Shown here: piece after piece, positions 13,021 through 24,999 of the stretch
Position numbering within the stretch: the stretch's first letter is position 1
Layout of the letters: each line of letters starts with the position of its first letter
NCBI GenBank assembly: GCA_035048485.1
Contig: CM068590.1
Location: forward strand, 5,022,093-5,086,092
DNA from: Pteria penguin
Lineage: Eukaryota; Mollusca; Bivalvia; Pterioida; Pteriidae
Length of the DNA: 64,000 bases
Reading direction: 5' to 3'
Notes under the pieces: model-generated
Told to the model about the DNA's origin: nothing
What the model saw: the letters and a program-made list of their open reading frames with translations, nothing else
The model's database searches: none
Made by a program: the position numbers and the translations under genes

Positions 13021-13338
13021 ACTCTTTCGCTGACTTCTTGAATACTTCTTTCTCATACGAATAATCAAATTATTCTAACTTGGAACAGTGATCTAGGCTA
13101 TAAATAAAAAAACCCGTTACCTATTTTAAGTAACTATGATAAATATATTTTCATTAGTGTAGATATTGAATTATTCACGCCTAGATCATAAATATGCGTT
13201 AATTTTCCAAAGTTACGGAAATTAAGAGATTATTTTAAGTTAAATTTCCATCCATTATTTTAACTGATTTTTATATATTTCTTTTCCAGTTGTGTTCTAC
13301 GCGTGTTGCGTTTTTCTTTTTCATATGACACGCGTATT

Positions 13339-14946
13339 TCAGAATTTGACTATTATCACTTCTCCGTTTAGCCCCCCGATCCATGCGTATCCCTCGCTGT
13401 CTATATCAATGGTATTCGGTTCCAACAGTCCAGACTGTAGGTACTTGAGGAACTTGCCGTCCTTGTCCAGGACGTGTACTCTGTTGTTCTTGTGGTCTAC
13501 GATAAGGACGCGGCCACTGCTATCTGTACAGACGTCCCAGGGGTCGAATGATCTGGTACCGGATCCTGTATACTCGTACCGTAGTCTGTGGTCTTTATCA
13601 AACACCAACACTTTCTGTCTACCTGTGTCACATACGTACAGGTCCTCGTTGACTTTATTCACAGATACTCTATTTGGACAGGAAAACAACTTTGGATCAA
13701 ATTCATGTATAATGTCCCCCTCACTACTGTATTGGATTACTCGACGATCACCGCAATACGTCACGATGAGGTCACCATTACGTAGCCAGCATATTCCAAA
13801 CGGCCTGTACTGTGTGGAAAATAACGGCGTTATTCTCCACGATGTCGCTCCCTTTAACGCTGACATGATACGGTAGTGTGTGGCGTCAGTAAGTAGAATG
13901 TCTCCATCTAGAGTTAATGCCATGTCGTTGAAGCCAAAGTTAGTGTTGTTGCTATCTAGTATGACGCCGTCACGGTTTACCAACTTTAAAATACAAGTAT
14001 AATCAGGAGTGTGGAAATTCGTAATTTTCCAAATCATATTATGGAAACACTGGCGATTCGTCACAAAGGCCAGACCTGATGAATAGGTACAGGCGATGTG
14101 CATCACGCTTGAATCCTCAATCTTGAATGATCCTACCACTTTAAGAGTAGGTCTGCACAATTCGGTGAAACCTGAATTGTTATTTAGGTTAGCCATGGTC
14201 CCTATCATCGTTATTATTTCGTCATCATCGATTTGACCGAGAGTGTAACTGGGAAGAGGATGTCTGGAGAGGGCTGGCGGAGCTTTCATATTGTCGGTAT
14301 CCAGATTATATTCCAACAGACTGACGTCATTTCTTCGCAGAAGTCTCTCTAGCTCCTCAATATTTCTTTTCAATTCCTCATATTTTTCATTTAGCGCTGT
14401 TTCTTGTGCTTGAAGTTCCATTTCTTTGTTTTTGCTAGTTTGTCGAAGCTCGCTCCGTACCTTAGCTAAGGTTTTATCAATAGCTTGATGGATTTGAGCC
14501 GCGTGGGATATCAAATCTTGGTCAATTTTTTCGATGTTGTCTTTGTATTCTGAGGTCATCTCTTTGGCCTCGTCCACAATACTTTTCCATTGTTTAAGAC
14601 ACTCTTCAAAAGGTCCCTTTAATGTTTTTGTTACGCTTATATTCTTTTCGCGAATCGCATCTTCAATGTCGTCCATGACATGCCCCTTATGTAATGTTAT
14701 GGAACATTTTGCACAACATGGTTCACTGCATTTCTTGCACCAATAAATGTATTTATTTTCAGAATGAGTCTTGCATATTAGTTTTAACCTTTCTGAGTAT
14801 AACACAAATTTATGGTTCTCCTTTTTGTTCTCGTGTTTCGTTTTACATCCTGTACAGAAAGCGTCTTCACAGTTCAGGCATTCATACTGCGCCGAATTGT
14901 CACAACCATCGACATCACAGGGTACAGATAGCTGGGAATCTGTCAT
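13339..14946 (-). CDS. B-box / coiled-coil / NHL-type beta-propeller protein (TRIM-like), intronless
   Basis: A 535-residue protein starting at the ATG complement of 14944-14946. The frame stays open for eight codons upstream without another ATG, and the left paralog starts at the matching ATG. B-box 1 spans residues 10-45 (C10, C15, C23, C26, C31, C34, H38, H45). B-box 2 spans about 58-89 (C58, H61, C70, C73, C78, C81, H86, H89). A coiled coil covers about 100-215. Residues about 260-535 carry repeats with patterns such as GDILLTDATHYRI and GRVLIVDHKNNRVHVLD, typical of NHL/six-bladed propellers. No RING finger precedes the B-boxes, so ligase activity is unlikely by itself. Such intronless genes are strongly expanded in bivalves and are often discussed in innate immunity; the exact role is unknown. 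Confidence 0.9.
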   Translation of the reverse strand: MTDSQLSVPCDVDGCDNSAQYECLNCEDAFCTGCKTKHENKKENHKFVLYSERLKLICKTHSENKYIYWCKKCSEPCCAKCSITLHKGHVMDDIEDAIREKNISVTKTLKGPFEECLKQWKSIVDEAKEMTSEYKDNIEKIDQDLISHAAQIHQAIDKTLAKVRSELRQTSKNKEMELQAQETALNEKYEELKRNIEELERLLRRNDVSLLEYNLDTDNMKAPPALSRHPLPSYTLGQIDDDEIITMIGTMANLNNNSGFTELCRPTLKVVGSFKIEDSSVMHIACTYSSGLAFVTNRQCFHNMIWKITNFHTPDYTCILKLVNRDGVILDSNNTNFGFNDMALTLDGDILLTDATHYRIMSALKGATSWRITPLFSTQYRPFGICWLRNGDLIVTYCGDRRVIQYSSEGDIIHEFDPKLFSCPNRVSVNKVNEDLYVCDTGRQKVLVFDKDHRLRYEYTGSGTRSFDPWDVCTDSSGRVLIVDHKNNRVHVLDKDGKFLKYLQSGLLEPNTIDIDSEGYAWIGGLNGEVIIVKF

Positions 14947-15312
14947 TTTGTTTAAAATTCTCACCTGCAATATTGATTCCTACGAACTGTCTTCAGCCGA
15001 TGTAAAACGACATCTATAAACAAATAAATATGATTTTCAAAAATAGATGTCTCGTTTTACTAAAAAAGAAAAAAGAGGAGTTACCGGCTCAGTTATGTGG
15101 CAGAAGTCACCATGGAGCTATACAATACATGAATATAAATAATATAATAGAACATTTAACACATTACAAAAATATTTGATTGTAGTGCAATTATGATACC
15201 GACTTAGGACGGTCATTTAATTTGACAAAAGCCAAACAAATGGTGTGGTTAACCAGTTTACGGGCCCACCTTCCCACTCACCGTAACAGCAGAACAATCA
15301 AAAGACGTACAT

Positions 15313-15573
15313 TTAAAAATTTATAAATAATCCTCCATGTAAAGAACAAGGGTCAACAGGTATCGCATATTGAGAGGTCATAAAAATATAAACACGTAAG
15401 GTATTGTAAAAAACATAATGGTATAAAAATATATGCGACATCAACATGATAAACCGTGCTCTGCCAGTCTGAAAGCGAGCTAAGACCCTAGATCTGTAGG
15501 AGTCCCGACTAACAGAGGGGACGAGGTTCAGGACCATGTCTCCTCTGAAAGAGGTTTGGACAAGGCCCGTCAT
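15313..15573 (-). CDS. Small frame overlapping the reverse transcriptase stop by ATGA
   Basis: An 86-codon frame begins at the ATG complement of 15571-15573, sharing an ATGA with the stop of the reverse transcriptase frame. The first half (for example RGDMVLNLVPSVSRDS) looks like sensible protein; the end is hydrophobic. It could be a second small protein of the element or a frameshifted tail of the first. No family recognised. Confidence 0.3.
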   Translation of the reverse strand: MTGLVQTSFRGDMVLNLVPSVSRDSYRSRVLARFQTGRARFIMLMSHIFLYHYVFYNTLRVYIFMTSQYAIPVDPCSLHGGLFINF

Positions 15574-16960
15574 ATAGTCCCCACCGCCCTGTTAGTCAGC
15601 GTGCAACGTTCAAGTAAAAGTCTGCATAAGGCTGTAGATGGGCCAAATACAAGACCTATAGTCTTTTTGATGATCTCAATATCATATTGTCTATTTAGGA
15701 GACGTTTGACTATTTTATTACATGATAAAATAACGTTATCGGAGCCTTTTACTTTCCTTAGTTTATATACGAGATCACCGTAAAAATTAGGATGGGAAAT
15801 TCCATTGGATACATACTGTTGAAAAGAAATATTTCCAAATTTAGACAGAAGTTCTGAATAAGATCTGAAGAATTTGCCGAATGTTTTTCTTAGCTTGTGA
15901 TATCTGTAACCCTGAGTTAAAAGTTTAGTAGTAATTTGTAAATTTCGTTTATGAAAGTCCAAAACATCGGTGCAGCCTCTGACAAATCGAACTAATTGAG
16001 ATATATAGATACCATATGATGGGAGTCGAGGGACATCGCCATTCAAGTAAGGGAAATTTACAATAGGAAATCCAAAATCCTCACGTTTATCATAAATATT
16101 AGTATATATTAGGTTGTTGATAATTTTGATGTTTAAATCTAAGAAAGGTGTAGATTTATCTCAAGTATTAGCTTTATTCAATGTGAGCTCTGGTGGATAT
16201 ATTTCTGATATAAATTGTTCGAATTCAGGGTTGTCGATAACCAAAATGTCATCCAGATATCTGCAAGTATTATTAAATTTGTCAATGAGGTCAAAACGTT
16301 TTGATTTTTGAATAGAAACCATAAAATCCCTCTCATAACAATAAAGAAATAAATCTGCTATCAGAGGCGCGCAGTTAGTACCCACAGGAATCCCAACTAT
16401 TTGTTGATATATCTTGCCATGAAATTGCACAAAAATATTATTCATGAGAAAATCTAGTGCTTTACATAATTCCTTGCAAGTCCAGTATTTATATGAAGTA
16501 TATTGTTTGTTGGAAAAGAATCCAGAGTTATTGGAAGTACATATGTACGTTTTAGATTCTCTGTGAAAACACCATTGTATAAGAGACAGCAACTTGCTTT
16601 TAATCAAATCATGAGGCAGAGATGTATAAAGTGTAGAAAAATCAAATGTAGAAATTTGAGTCGCTTTGAAATTTAGCGAAAGAAGTTTGTCTATAACTTC
16701 ATGAGAATTTTTAATCGACCAAAAGTAATTGATGTTACTATTATGAAATGCGACATCACAATATTTGATAATATGATCTTTTATAGCAGTCAGAGCAGAC
16801 GTAATATGTTTCGATAGTACCGTAGTAGAGCAGTGGCTAGAATTAGATATGAAACGTGATTTATATGGACTTTTATGTAGTTTTGAGAAAGTGCTGCTTG
16901 GGTGGAAGAGACGGAATACGAGGAAAGAGTTTATTATATGAAAATAAAATAATCAAATTG
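15570..16960 (-). pseudogene. Penelope-like reverse transcriptase with one internal stop
   Basis: See the element entry. The catalytic aspartates (FDFS and YLDD) are intact. The internal TGA (16158-16160) separates the YLDD-bearing half from the C-terminal half, which reads on in the same frame, so the break is a point change and not a frameshift. The frame ends at TGA 15570-15572. The N-terminus is not defined. Confidence 0.75.
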
Positions 16961-19619
16961 AGTTTATATCAATCAGAATTGCGCAAACTTCGAAGATCAG
17001 CATCTTATACCTCTTATACTATTTCTTTGCAATATTCAAAGGTTAAATGCAAACCGCGCGACGTGCATGGAACCGCGTATTTCTTCATAGTTTGTGCATT
17101 CTACGACAACCGTATCTTTTCACATTTTAATAATAACCGGCGCCCACAATGGAAGCACCATTGAAACATATAGATGCAGAAAAAAATATACACGTGTTGT
17201 TTGAAAAAAGGGTTTATTTATGAACAAATATTCAGTTATATACCTCAAAAATGGCGGACAACTTGTCACCAGGGAAGTAACTCCAATAAAATTTATACAC
17301 CATGCAATCAAGGACTTGTTTATAAGTCCTTGATGCAACGAAACGCATATTTAAGTGTATAATGTTGATTCATCCGTTAACGGTTTCTTCATTATTTTAA
17401 CATTCTATAAAGTGTTAATTATGTGAACATGTTTGTATATCTTGTAATATTATTATCAAAGGACCCTTTAATTTTATAAAGCGATTCTTGGAAAAATGCC
17501 GCAAAAAGGAATTGCTGACAATGTATAATTTAAAGTATTCTCCCATAGAGTGAAACATGAATATTTTGATTTTCCAAATGAACTTTCAAATGTTGATATT
17601 GAAATGGGGAATGTTTTACAGTTTATCATTTTATTACCAACGTTTGTACTATTTTGAGTCTGAATATAAAGAAAATTACATCTTCAGAAGCAACGTGCAA
17701 CGAGGACAGAAGCGATCTTACAGATTTCGAAGTAGTACCAGGTTTTGTGTTTGTGTAGGGGTCCGTTTCTGTCTAGAATTGTAAAATAATGACCGAGTAG
17801 ATCGGAATACTTTATTAAGTTTTTGATCTTTATTCTGTCAACGGCAATTAATACAATGGTGATTGAAACGTAAATAAAATACAATATATTCTGAAAATAA
17901 TACTAAATGTATAGAGGTATGAACAACATCATGCCAAAAACTAAGTACAAGCATTTCGGGGGAAATTAGCTTAACACTTTCAAATTAAACGGGAAGGGGG
18001 GGGGGGGGTTTCAAATGCTGAGAATACTTATTTGTCGAATACTTCGTGACAATGCGCTAACGCAATATGTTTTATATGCATGTAAATGATAATCAATAAG
18101 GCTAAACTGAACGACCTACCACTATTTTGCATCTACATACAATGTTTAAGAAATGAACAAAAAGAATATCTAAAAACAAACCATCTACTACTTAGGAATC
18201 TTGAATAAATAGATTATCCAAAATATAACTTCAGTTCAATGCTTAACGCTTTTGGACAAGCTTACTAAAAGTTTTAGTCCGAAACTGATAAGTTTACTTT
18301 TACCCATATCTAAAGTTTCCTAAGCAATATGTCCCATGGTTATTTATGAAAATGTACAGGCAAACTACATAACTATGATGAAATTAACAAAATATTTACA
18401 CGCAGGCTTTATACTCGGCTGTAACATACTTTGACCATACATAATGTATATACCAAAAACAGTTTTTATGAAAAATGAAATTTGTAATTTAAAACATATA
18501 TCATCAAAACTTTTATCAAAGTGAACTTATAATGTTATATTCTAGTAAATAAGATAATACTTGACAAGATAACCGACGTTATTTAAATACAAAACATACA
18601 AAAATAAAGTTATATGGTGCACATACCTGTAAAACGATGACAGAGTAGAGCGGAATACTTTATTAAGTTTTTTATCTTTATTTTCTGAACGGCAACTTGC
18701 AAGTGAGCGAGCTTGCTTATGCCGTTGACCTGTGCACCCCGAATGTTAACTGACCAGTAAGTAGTCATTATGAATATTTCAATTTCATCTTTATAAATTG
18801 TCATATTTCATAGGACGGTGGCGATAAGCGGAACTGAAATCGGACGCATTCGTGGAGATTGCTTCAGAAGAGGAAGCATTCCATCTTTCTCTAGTCTTAT
18901 TTTCACGGTATTGTCCTTTTATACCATGACTTTGAGATATGGTTTACCCTTCGTTACTTCTTCATTTTTTACTTTTGGATACTTATTGATATTTTTACAC
19001 ATTTCTGCCTCAAATATCTTAACAATACTTAGTAAACATGATCAAGTCGTAATGCATTATAGAATTCAATCCCGCAATAAATAAAACAAAAACAATTCGA
19101 AAGAAAACAAAACACGGCAAAGACAATTTTATTATTTAATAGATATTAGGTAAGTCGGGTAGCGAATGGAATTTTCCAATCCACCCTATTCCTTTTGATA
19201 AAGACTAAAAAAGAATAAAAACCATCAATCAAAACTTAATTTAAATAATAAATATTTTATGGTATAATGTAATAAATATTAACTGAAGAGAAAATATTTT
19301 CTTACTTTCTAGCAAATTATACATCCTTGCTTTGTAGACCATGATTGCGGCGTTCAATGTTCAGTGCAACTTCCCCCTTCAGTCCATGTCATGTGTTGTT
19401 TGCACACAGATAATAGGAAAAATGTCAGTATCACCAAACCGAAAGTACAATAAATATACTAGGGCGACAAACCGAAAGTACAATAAATATACTAGGGAGT
19501 CTATGGTATCTTCGATCAAATCATAATTGAATTCGTCCTAACACGGAATCAGTCTTATAACAGTATGATAGGATGATTTGGTAGTTGATTCAGAATTATT
19601 TTTTCTATTATTATTCATT

Positions 19620-20340
19620 CATTTGGGTGGGGGGGGGGGGGGGGGGGATGTCCCATCTCTCATATTGAGGTTCCCATTTATGAACTGTACATATAAAATC
19701 GGTGGTCTTTATCAGATATGCAGGTGTATACATTTCAAATAAATTGGTGTTAGATATATTTCACTTTATCGGAAATTTGATAAAGACGGGTCCAAATAAG
19801 AAAGAGGGGGTGGTGGGGGGGGGGGGGGCAGTATTCTTATCCACGTAAAGGTTTGAGATGGACGCTGAAAGATGAAGGAATGAAAATGCAAGAAATAATA
19901 CCACGGAAATACCACGGAGTTGTGCATATATCAATATATCATGTTGCGTTCAGTCGAATTCTAAAAATATGTAGTTAGAGGTAGTTGGCAAGGGGAGGAA
20001 AGATGCAGAATGCTATTCTCTGTCTATCCCCACACTACATTTACATAGGAGAAGAGGGGGGGGGGGGGAGAAATAGGGCGGAACTGAGTGGAAGTCAGGA
20101 GAAGGGGATACGAGAAAGTGATGCCGCAAAAAGATATCCAGGCCGGGAAGGAGACGACACTGAAGGGCGTTGGAGGATGAATACCCTCTGTACATCCCCC
20201 ATACAATGAGATATATACCGACATGCAGATGGAAGAAATAAACTTCAGCAAAACTAGAGCGGGAGAAAGAATTTAGAAAGCATGTGACGGTGTTTGAGAA
20301 AGGGGTGGGGGAGGGGGGGGGGTTAAATTCGATTTCTGAA
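19620..20340. repeat. G-run-rich stretch without a gene
   Basis: Long G runs occur at 19627-19647, 19815-19828, 20056-20068 and 20306-20321. Open frames here are short and compositionally trivial. Nothing else is seen. Confidence 0.6.
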
Positions 20341-22780
20341 ATGTTTTAAACAGTTTTCTCCTTCTTTCTGTAATATTTAACGAAGTATGTTTTGCTGGAA
20401 TCAGAATGCCTATCTAATATCTCTACCTCAGTGACAAAACTTTTCAGATTTTTTTTATCAACGAGTATTAATGATATATTTTCCGAACTTAATATAAATC
20501 CTTCGATGAACTATGCTAAACAGACTCGGTTAATCAGCCCATGAACTTGGGTCATGGAAGTAGTACCCGGTGTATGGCAAATCACATGCGTAGTAATATA
20601 AAAAGAGGCGGGGCTTACTTAATTAAATATAAGAATTGTAATAACGAAATTAATGCATCTGTTAATTTTGAGTAATTAAAGATATTACCTGGACAGGTAG
20701 AGTATTTTTAGCATTCTAGACAAGCACTATATCGCGTAGCGGAAGTACTTTTTCACTTCAGGAAAAATTCGGTCGTGATTTGTTTGTTTCTCACCCAAGT
20801 TCATTCCCTATGAACCTAGAAAAAAAGACAGTCATTCTTTAATTAAATGAATCGAATGGGCCAGCGTAAAATGTAGAACAACGGAGTCGTCTGTTAATAA
20901 ATGTTTGGTCCAAAATTATCTATGCCAGAAATATGATTGACGAGCCTTAAGTTTGGCAAGTAATCAAAGAGCGCGATCTAGAAATTTTGTCGAGAGGGGG
21001 TCCACCCCCAATGAATTTCCGATATGGTGTTCATTAATGTTTTTGTGTAATCTTATTTATTTTATATCGAAAAATTAACAGAAAAGTAACTCTCGCCGAA
21101 TTTCGTGGTGGGTCCAGTCCCCTGGTTCACCCCCTGGATCCGCGCACATCATAGGTTGGAGTTATGTCACTGAAAGAAACAACTTACTGGCGCATCTCAG
21201 TAAGAGATTTAGGAGACAGGTATAATATAGTCTTACTTCTGAGATTTCTGTTTGAAAAAATACAAAGTGAGCACATGTTTTACGTAGTTTTTCATTCCAA
21301 ACTGAAAGTTATTGAATTCGGTATACGAAACAAAACCAGTCACAGTTCGTGAACGGGACGAATGAAAAAAAAAAGCCCACCACAAAGAGTCATGATACCT
21401 GATGTCTGGAATAATTCTTTTTCTCGTTTTCTTTTTATTTGTTGTATTATTTCTGATTTATTTAGTAAAGACATGTTTACATGAACAGCGTTTTTATTCT
21501 TAAATAAAGACTTGTCGTACATGTATGGCTATTTATCCATCCATCCATTCATAATTGCATCATTCACTCATTCACATACATAAATTGAATGAAGACACTA
21601 TGCTGGTATTCTCTAGAACACCCTATTCTATTACTAAATGGAATTAAATATTCCTACATTAGTAAGTACAAGAGGTATAAGAATTAAATATGGGGGGAGT
21701 TTAATGGGTTTTTTCCATTACGCTACATGCTTTTATACAATGTGTTAAGCAAAGCTTGTATTTACCATTAAATGAATTATAAATGATATATATTTAATAT
21801 ACCTATAGTTTTGTTTCTTTTGTAATAAAATCTTAAATCTATGTAATTTGCCTGACGGTAATCACGTGAGGGAAATATTGTAAGATTAATTTGAAAAGTA
21901 GTACAATACACGTGACGACTCCCTCATGGAAACAACGATATCTACTCAAAAATTGAAAGAAAAATAATTTTGCACTTTGGTTTTTGTGTTGGCTAAAAAA
22001 GCCAACATACTATGCTGTCGTGCAGCGTGTGGAAGTTGCAGGCGGACAGCTACTCATTAATACAACAACATCACGCCTTGAGAAATAATTCTTTGTTGTT
22101 CGTCAGTGGAACACAATATCCAAATTGATTTATCGAAACAAAACGGCTGGTGAAAAATGTAAATATGTCTCTTTATAGAATTTGGGGTTATTTCACATAA
22201 CTGCATTGTAAATTTCGAAATATTTTTCGTTTGTTTTGAGAAATCGCGTATGAGTATATACCATTGTCAGACAACTACTCAACTTCTCGTTCGATCCTGT
22301 TACTAAAATTCGCATCTATTATATACTTTAATTATTATTGCTTGGGTGCGTTTTGAGAATGAATTCTATCAGAATTTCATAAAATCAGATAGTTTTGGTC
22401 CTGATAATTGTACATACATCTGAATAAAATGCAAAGCATATTTTCGAATATCGGTATTTTGACACGATTTACTTTTGCGCGAGTTGCCAATCTTGTTTCT
22501 ACTTCCGCCCAGCTTATTTTCTTGAAAAGTGCTCGAAACAGTCACGGACTTATGTAGATATTAAACTGAAATTTTGGCAAGTACATATCAAAAGGTTACA
22601 GAGTAAGGTGAAGTTTTCGTAGTGATTGACTTAAATTTTAAAAAGTCTAAAAATAGCTAATTATAATCATTGCATGGCTTGCACACGATTAACTTTAGAA
22701 TTAAACCCGTCAAAGGCATATATATCAATAATGTTTTTATAACTTTCTGAAAATTGCTGCAATTACCGTAAATAGCGAAA
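20340..22780. other. Intergenic region, no gene recognised
   Basis: AT-rich. 20985-21150 contains GGGGGTCCACCCCC and CCCCCTGGATCCGCG, resembling decayed hAT-type terminal sequences. 21983-22008 has a short palindrome, GTTGGCTAAAAAAGCCAAC. No ORF with recognisable similarity. Confidence 0.5.
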
Positions 22781-22782
22781 TA

Positions 22783-22935
22783 AAAAGTCGGGCCGTTTTA
22801 TCTATCATATATATAGTGAATAAAAAGTTGGGCCGTTTTATCTATCATATATATAGTGAAAGAAATTGGGCCGTTTTAGTAGTGGATTTTGGCCGTTTTG
22901 GTGTGGACCGTTTTAGTTTTGGCCCGTTTTGACGA
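22783..22935. repeat. GGCCGTTTT tandem repeats
   Basis: Two nearly identical units of about 50 bp (GGGCCGTTTTATCTATCATA... to AAAAAGTTG, 22791 and 22840) are followed by shorter GGCCGTTTT-based units. The unit includes TATCATATATATAGTGA. Confidence 0.8.
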
Positions 22936-24240
22936 TACAGCGTTTACCTAGTTTTTACCTCTACTGAGCCTTAGGCTAAGTGAGCTGTTATTATAGCGTG
23001 TTGACAACTTCTCGAGAACCACTAAAGGGAATTTGATGCAACTTGGTAAGTATGAAGTACTCATAGTCCCATACAAAATCCATCGAGAGCAAGAACAAAA
23101 GTAGGTAACAGAGGGTACCCTTGTTTGACAAACTTGTCTCTTTTTTGTTATCATAAGTATGATAAGAACTTACAATGAATTTTTTTCAACAGCTCAATCT
23201 TAAAGATATTTTTTATTCAAAAAAAAGGGGGAGGGGGTGGTATTCACATTAAATTCTTTATTCTTATGAACTGTGTGAAGGAATTAGATGAAGTTTGGAA
23301 GAAATGAAATACTTATGACCCCCTATTAAGTTTATTTTTTGTCTAGATCTCTCAACAGGTGGTGCCAATTAACTCATTTGGACAGAATTATGTACCTTGG
23401 ACTTTGATCATTTCTGAAAAATCAATAGTTTTCTTGACTTGTCTCATTATCTTTACAAATATTTAATTGTAATTGGTATGTATGTAGACATTTGATAGGT
23501 TGCAGAGTTCGTATTTAATAACTCCTTTCACACTAGTCAACACACAGGACTTTCAGTCCTTTGATTTTAATAAATGCATTACCCCAAGCTTTGTCCGTAG
23601 TCAGGTATATTTTTAACCCCCCATCAGTAAAACCTGAGGGGGCTGTAGGTTTGAGACACTTTGGTTTTCTGGACTATTTTGCAACCATTGTCGTTACTGG
23701 TTTGGAATTTTGGTATGTAGCTTTGTATCAATGAGTTACCGATCAAGTTCGAGTTTGGTAACGATTAACCTATTTTTGGAAGAGTTACGGCCCTTTGACT
23801 TCGTAAATTTAAGGGAACATGGGGGACATGTATTGCTTCAGCAGTACTCTATATTTTTTTATTTGTTATGTTTAGAAAGTGTAAAAGAAAACTAAGAAAT
23901 TAACTATTCGATCGGTTTCACTATGCATTTCACATATACAATAAAGTAAAGTAATAGAAATTAGCAAGAATTTCCAAGAATATAATGTCAACAAAAAAAA
24001 AAAAAAAAAAAAAAAAGAAGAAGAAAGAAAATAAAGGCTAAATCAGAAAAAAAAAACGAATGACAAAATGTGACAGCATGTCATCAGTAGACAACACGGC
24101 TTATATTACTTGTTTGTCATTAAAACATTTCTTAATTAGTGCTTAACAATGTCAATCCTCATATCTCGTGCACGATTGTAACTTTTAATTTTTTCGAGAA
24201 GTAACGTTTTGTATGAACATGCGTGGGGTCGTAAAGAAAA
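22936..24240. other. Intergenic, probable dispersed-repeat sequence
   Basis: 22960-23900 has the look of a dispersed molluscan repeat (AGTTACGGCCCTTTGACTT, CCCCCATCAGTAAAACCTGAGG), but no second copy lies in the window to prove it. A poly-A tract is at 23992-24016. No gene seen. Confidence 0.4.
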
Positions 24241-24269
24241 CGCTTACCTGGCGACCTCAATTAGGCCCT

Positions 24270-24545
24270 TAATGATCCGTGACGTCACACATCGTGACGT
24301 CGGTAAGTAGCAGAACGCGGGAGTTGGAGCATGCCGTAAGACAGTCTTTGTTTTACATTACACAGAATTACAAGACTGCCTGTTACGCTCATTTGCTTGC
24401 GGCGCACGTCGTCGTGGAACATACTTTGTTTAGGAGTGCAAGGTGACTATTTTCTTATACGGCCATTGCAATGGTGTGAATATTGCCCAGAAAAGGATAA
24501 ATATGTGCAATGACCAGACCACGCTCAGCGATATCCGTAAGTATT
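24270..24545 (+). promoter_or_regulatory. Candidate promoter / non-coding first exon with CRE sites
   Basis: A perfect CRE, TGACGTCA, lies at 24280-24287 and a near match TGACGTCG at 24295-24302, in locally GC-richer DNA. Splice-donor-like GTAAGT sequences follow at 24303 and 24537. The Pif-like gene needs an upstream 5' UTR exon, because its first coding exon begins at a splice acceptor (28495), and this is the best candidate found in the 4 kb before it. No TATA box is obvious; a transcript would be needed to prove the link. Confidence 0.3.
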
Positions 24546-24722
24546 GAATATTTATCCTTCAGAATCACGTCCGACTAGCATGCCCATTTTATGCATTTTC
24601 GGCTAACAAATGATCTCACTTGTCATGAATAAGTTTTTGTCTTTGCCGACCGCGTTAAATTCTTAGTCGGTTGGAAGAAAATTCGACCGCGAATGACGTC
24701 ACATACTGACCATTTTTACAAA

Positions 24723-24865
24723 GGAGATATAATCAGTGGCGGATCCAGGATTTCCGAAAAGGGGGCCCCATATGTGTATTAGCCAAACTACTCAGCCTTT
24801 TTTATGCAAAATCTGGATTTTTACTAGTAGATATGTGGACAAAAATCCGCCACTGATAATCTCCT
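24723..24865. mobile_element. MITE with hAT-like inverted ends
   Basis: The ends are inverted: GGAGATATAATCAGTGGCGG at 24723-24742 and CCGCCACTGATAATCTCC at 24848-24865. CAGTGGCGGATCC is a common hAT terminus. ATAAT flanks both sides. The 105-bp interior has no coding capacity. Confidence 0.7.
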
Positions 24866-24999
24866 ACAGCTAGTTGATGCTATAGTACGCATTTTATAAA
24901 GGGTTCCTTACTGCATCTAACAGTAAATGTTATGAAAGTCTCAAGACGATACAAATTGGGGAACAAAGAGCAATCCCCGACTTTCAGAAAATTGCAGGT

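Larger units (their letters stand above)
15313..16960 (-). mobile_element. Penelope-like retroelement, 5'-truncated and inactivated
   Basis: On the minus strand one frame runs from about 16960 to 15570. It contains a KLHKSPYKSRFISNS-type thumb/finger block, the palm motif STFDFSTLYTSLPH, the GIPVGTNCAPLIADLFLY motif and the catalytic YLDD box, then a basic C-terminal region with RLPSYGIYISQLVRF. This set of motifs is characteristic of Penelope-like reverse transcriptases. A single in-frame TGA at 16158-16160 interrupts it. No GIY-YIG endonuclease domain is visible. Against the left copy of the segmental duplication it is an insertion about 100-2000 bases upstream of the B-box start codon. Confidence 0.8.
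14860..19700. repeat. Right copy of the segmental duplication
   Basis: Homologous in order to 1-6100. Relative to the left copy it carries an extra block of about 1.9 kb between about 15060 and 16970, which contains the Penelope-like element. Downstream of the insertion, 17090-17640 and 18830-19460 again match the left copy. A second internal duplication is visible: 17690-17830 (GACCGAGTAGATCGGAATACTTTATTAAG) resembles 18625-18680. Confidence 0.7.

Noticed and set aside
11058..13041. Long open frames of 144-211 codons across the 57-bp array
   Set aside because: They follow from a repeat unit divisible by three with few stops and exist in several frames on both strands. No start context, flanking exons or family resemblance.
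14947..14970. Extended N-terminus of the B-box protein
   Set aside because: The extra eight codons begin at TTG, not ATG, and the CAGGTGAGA there looks like a splice donor. The paralog supports the ATG at 14946.
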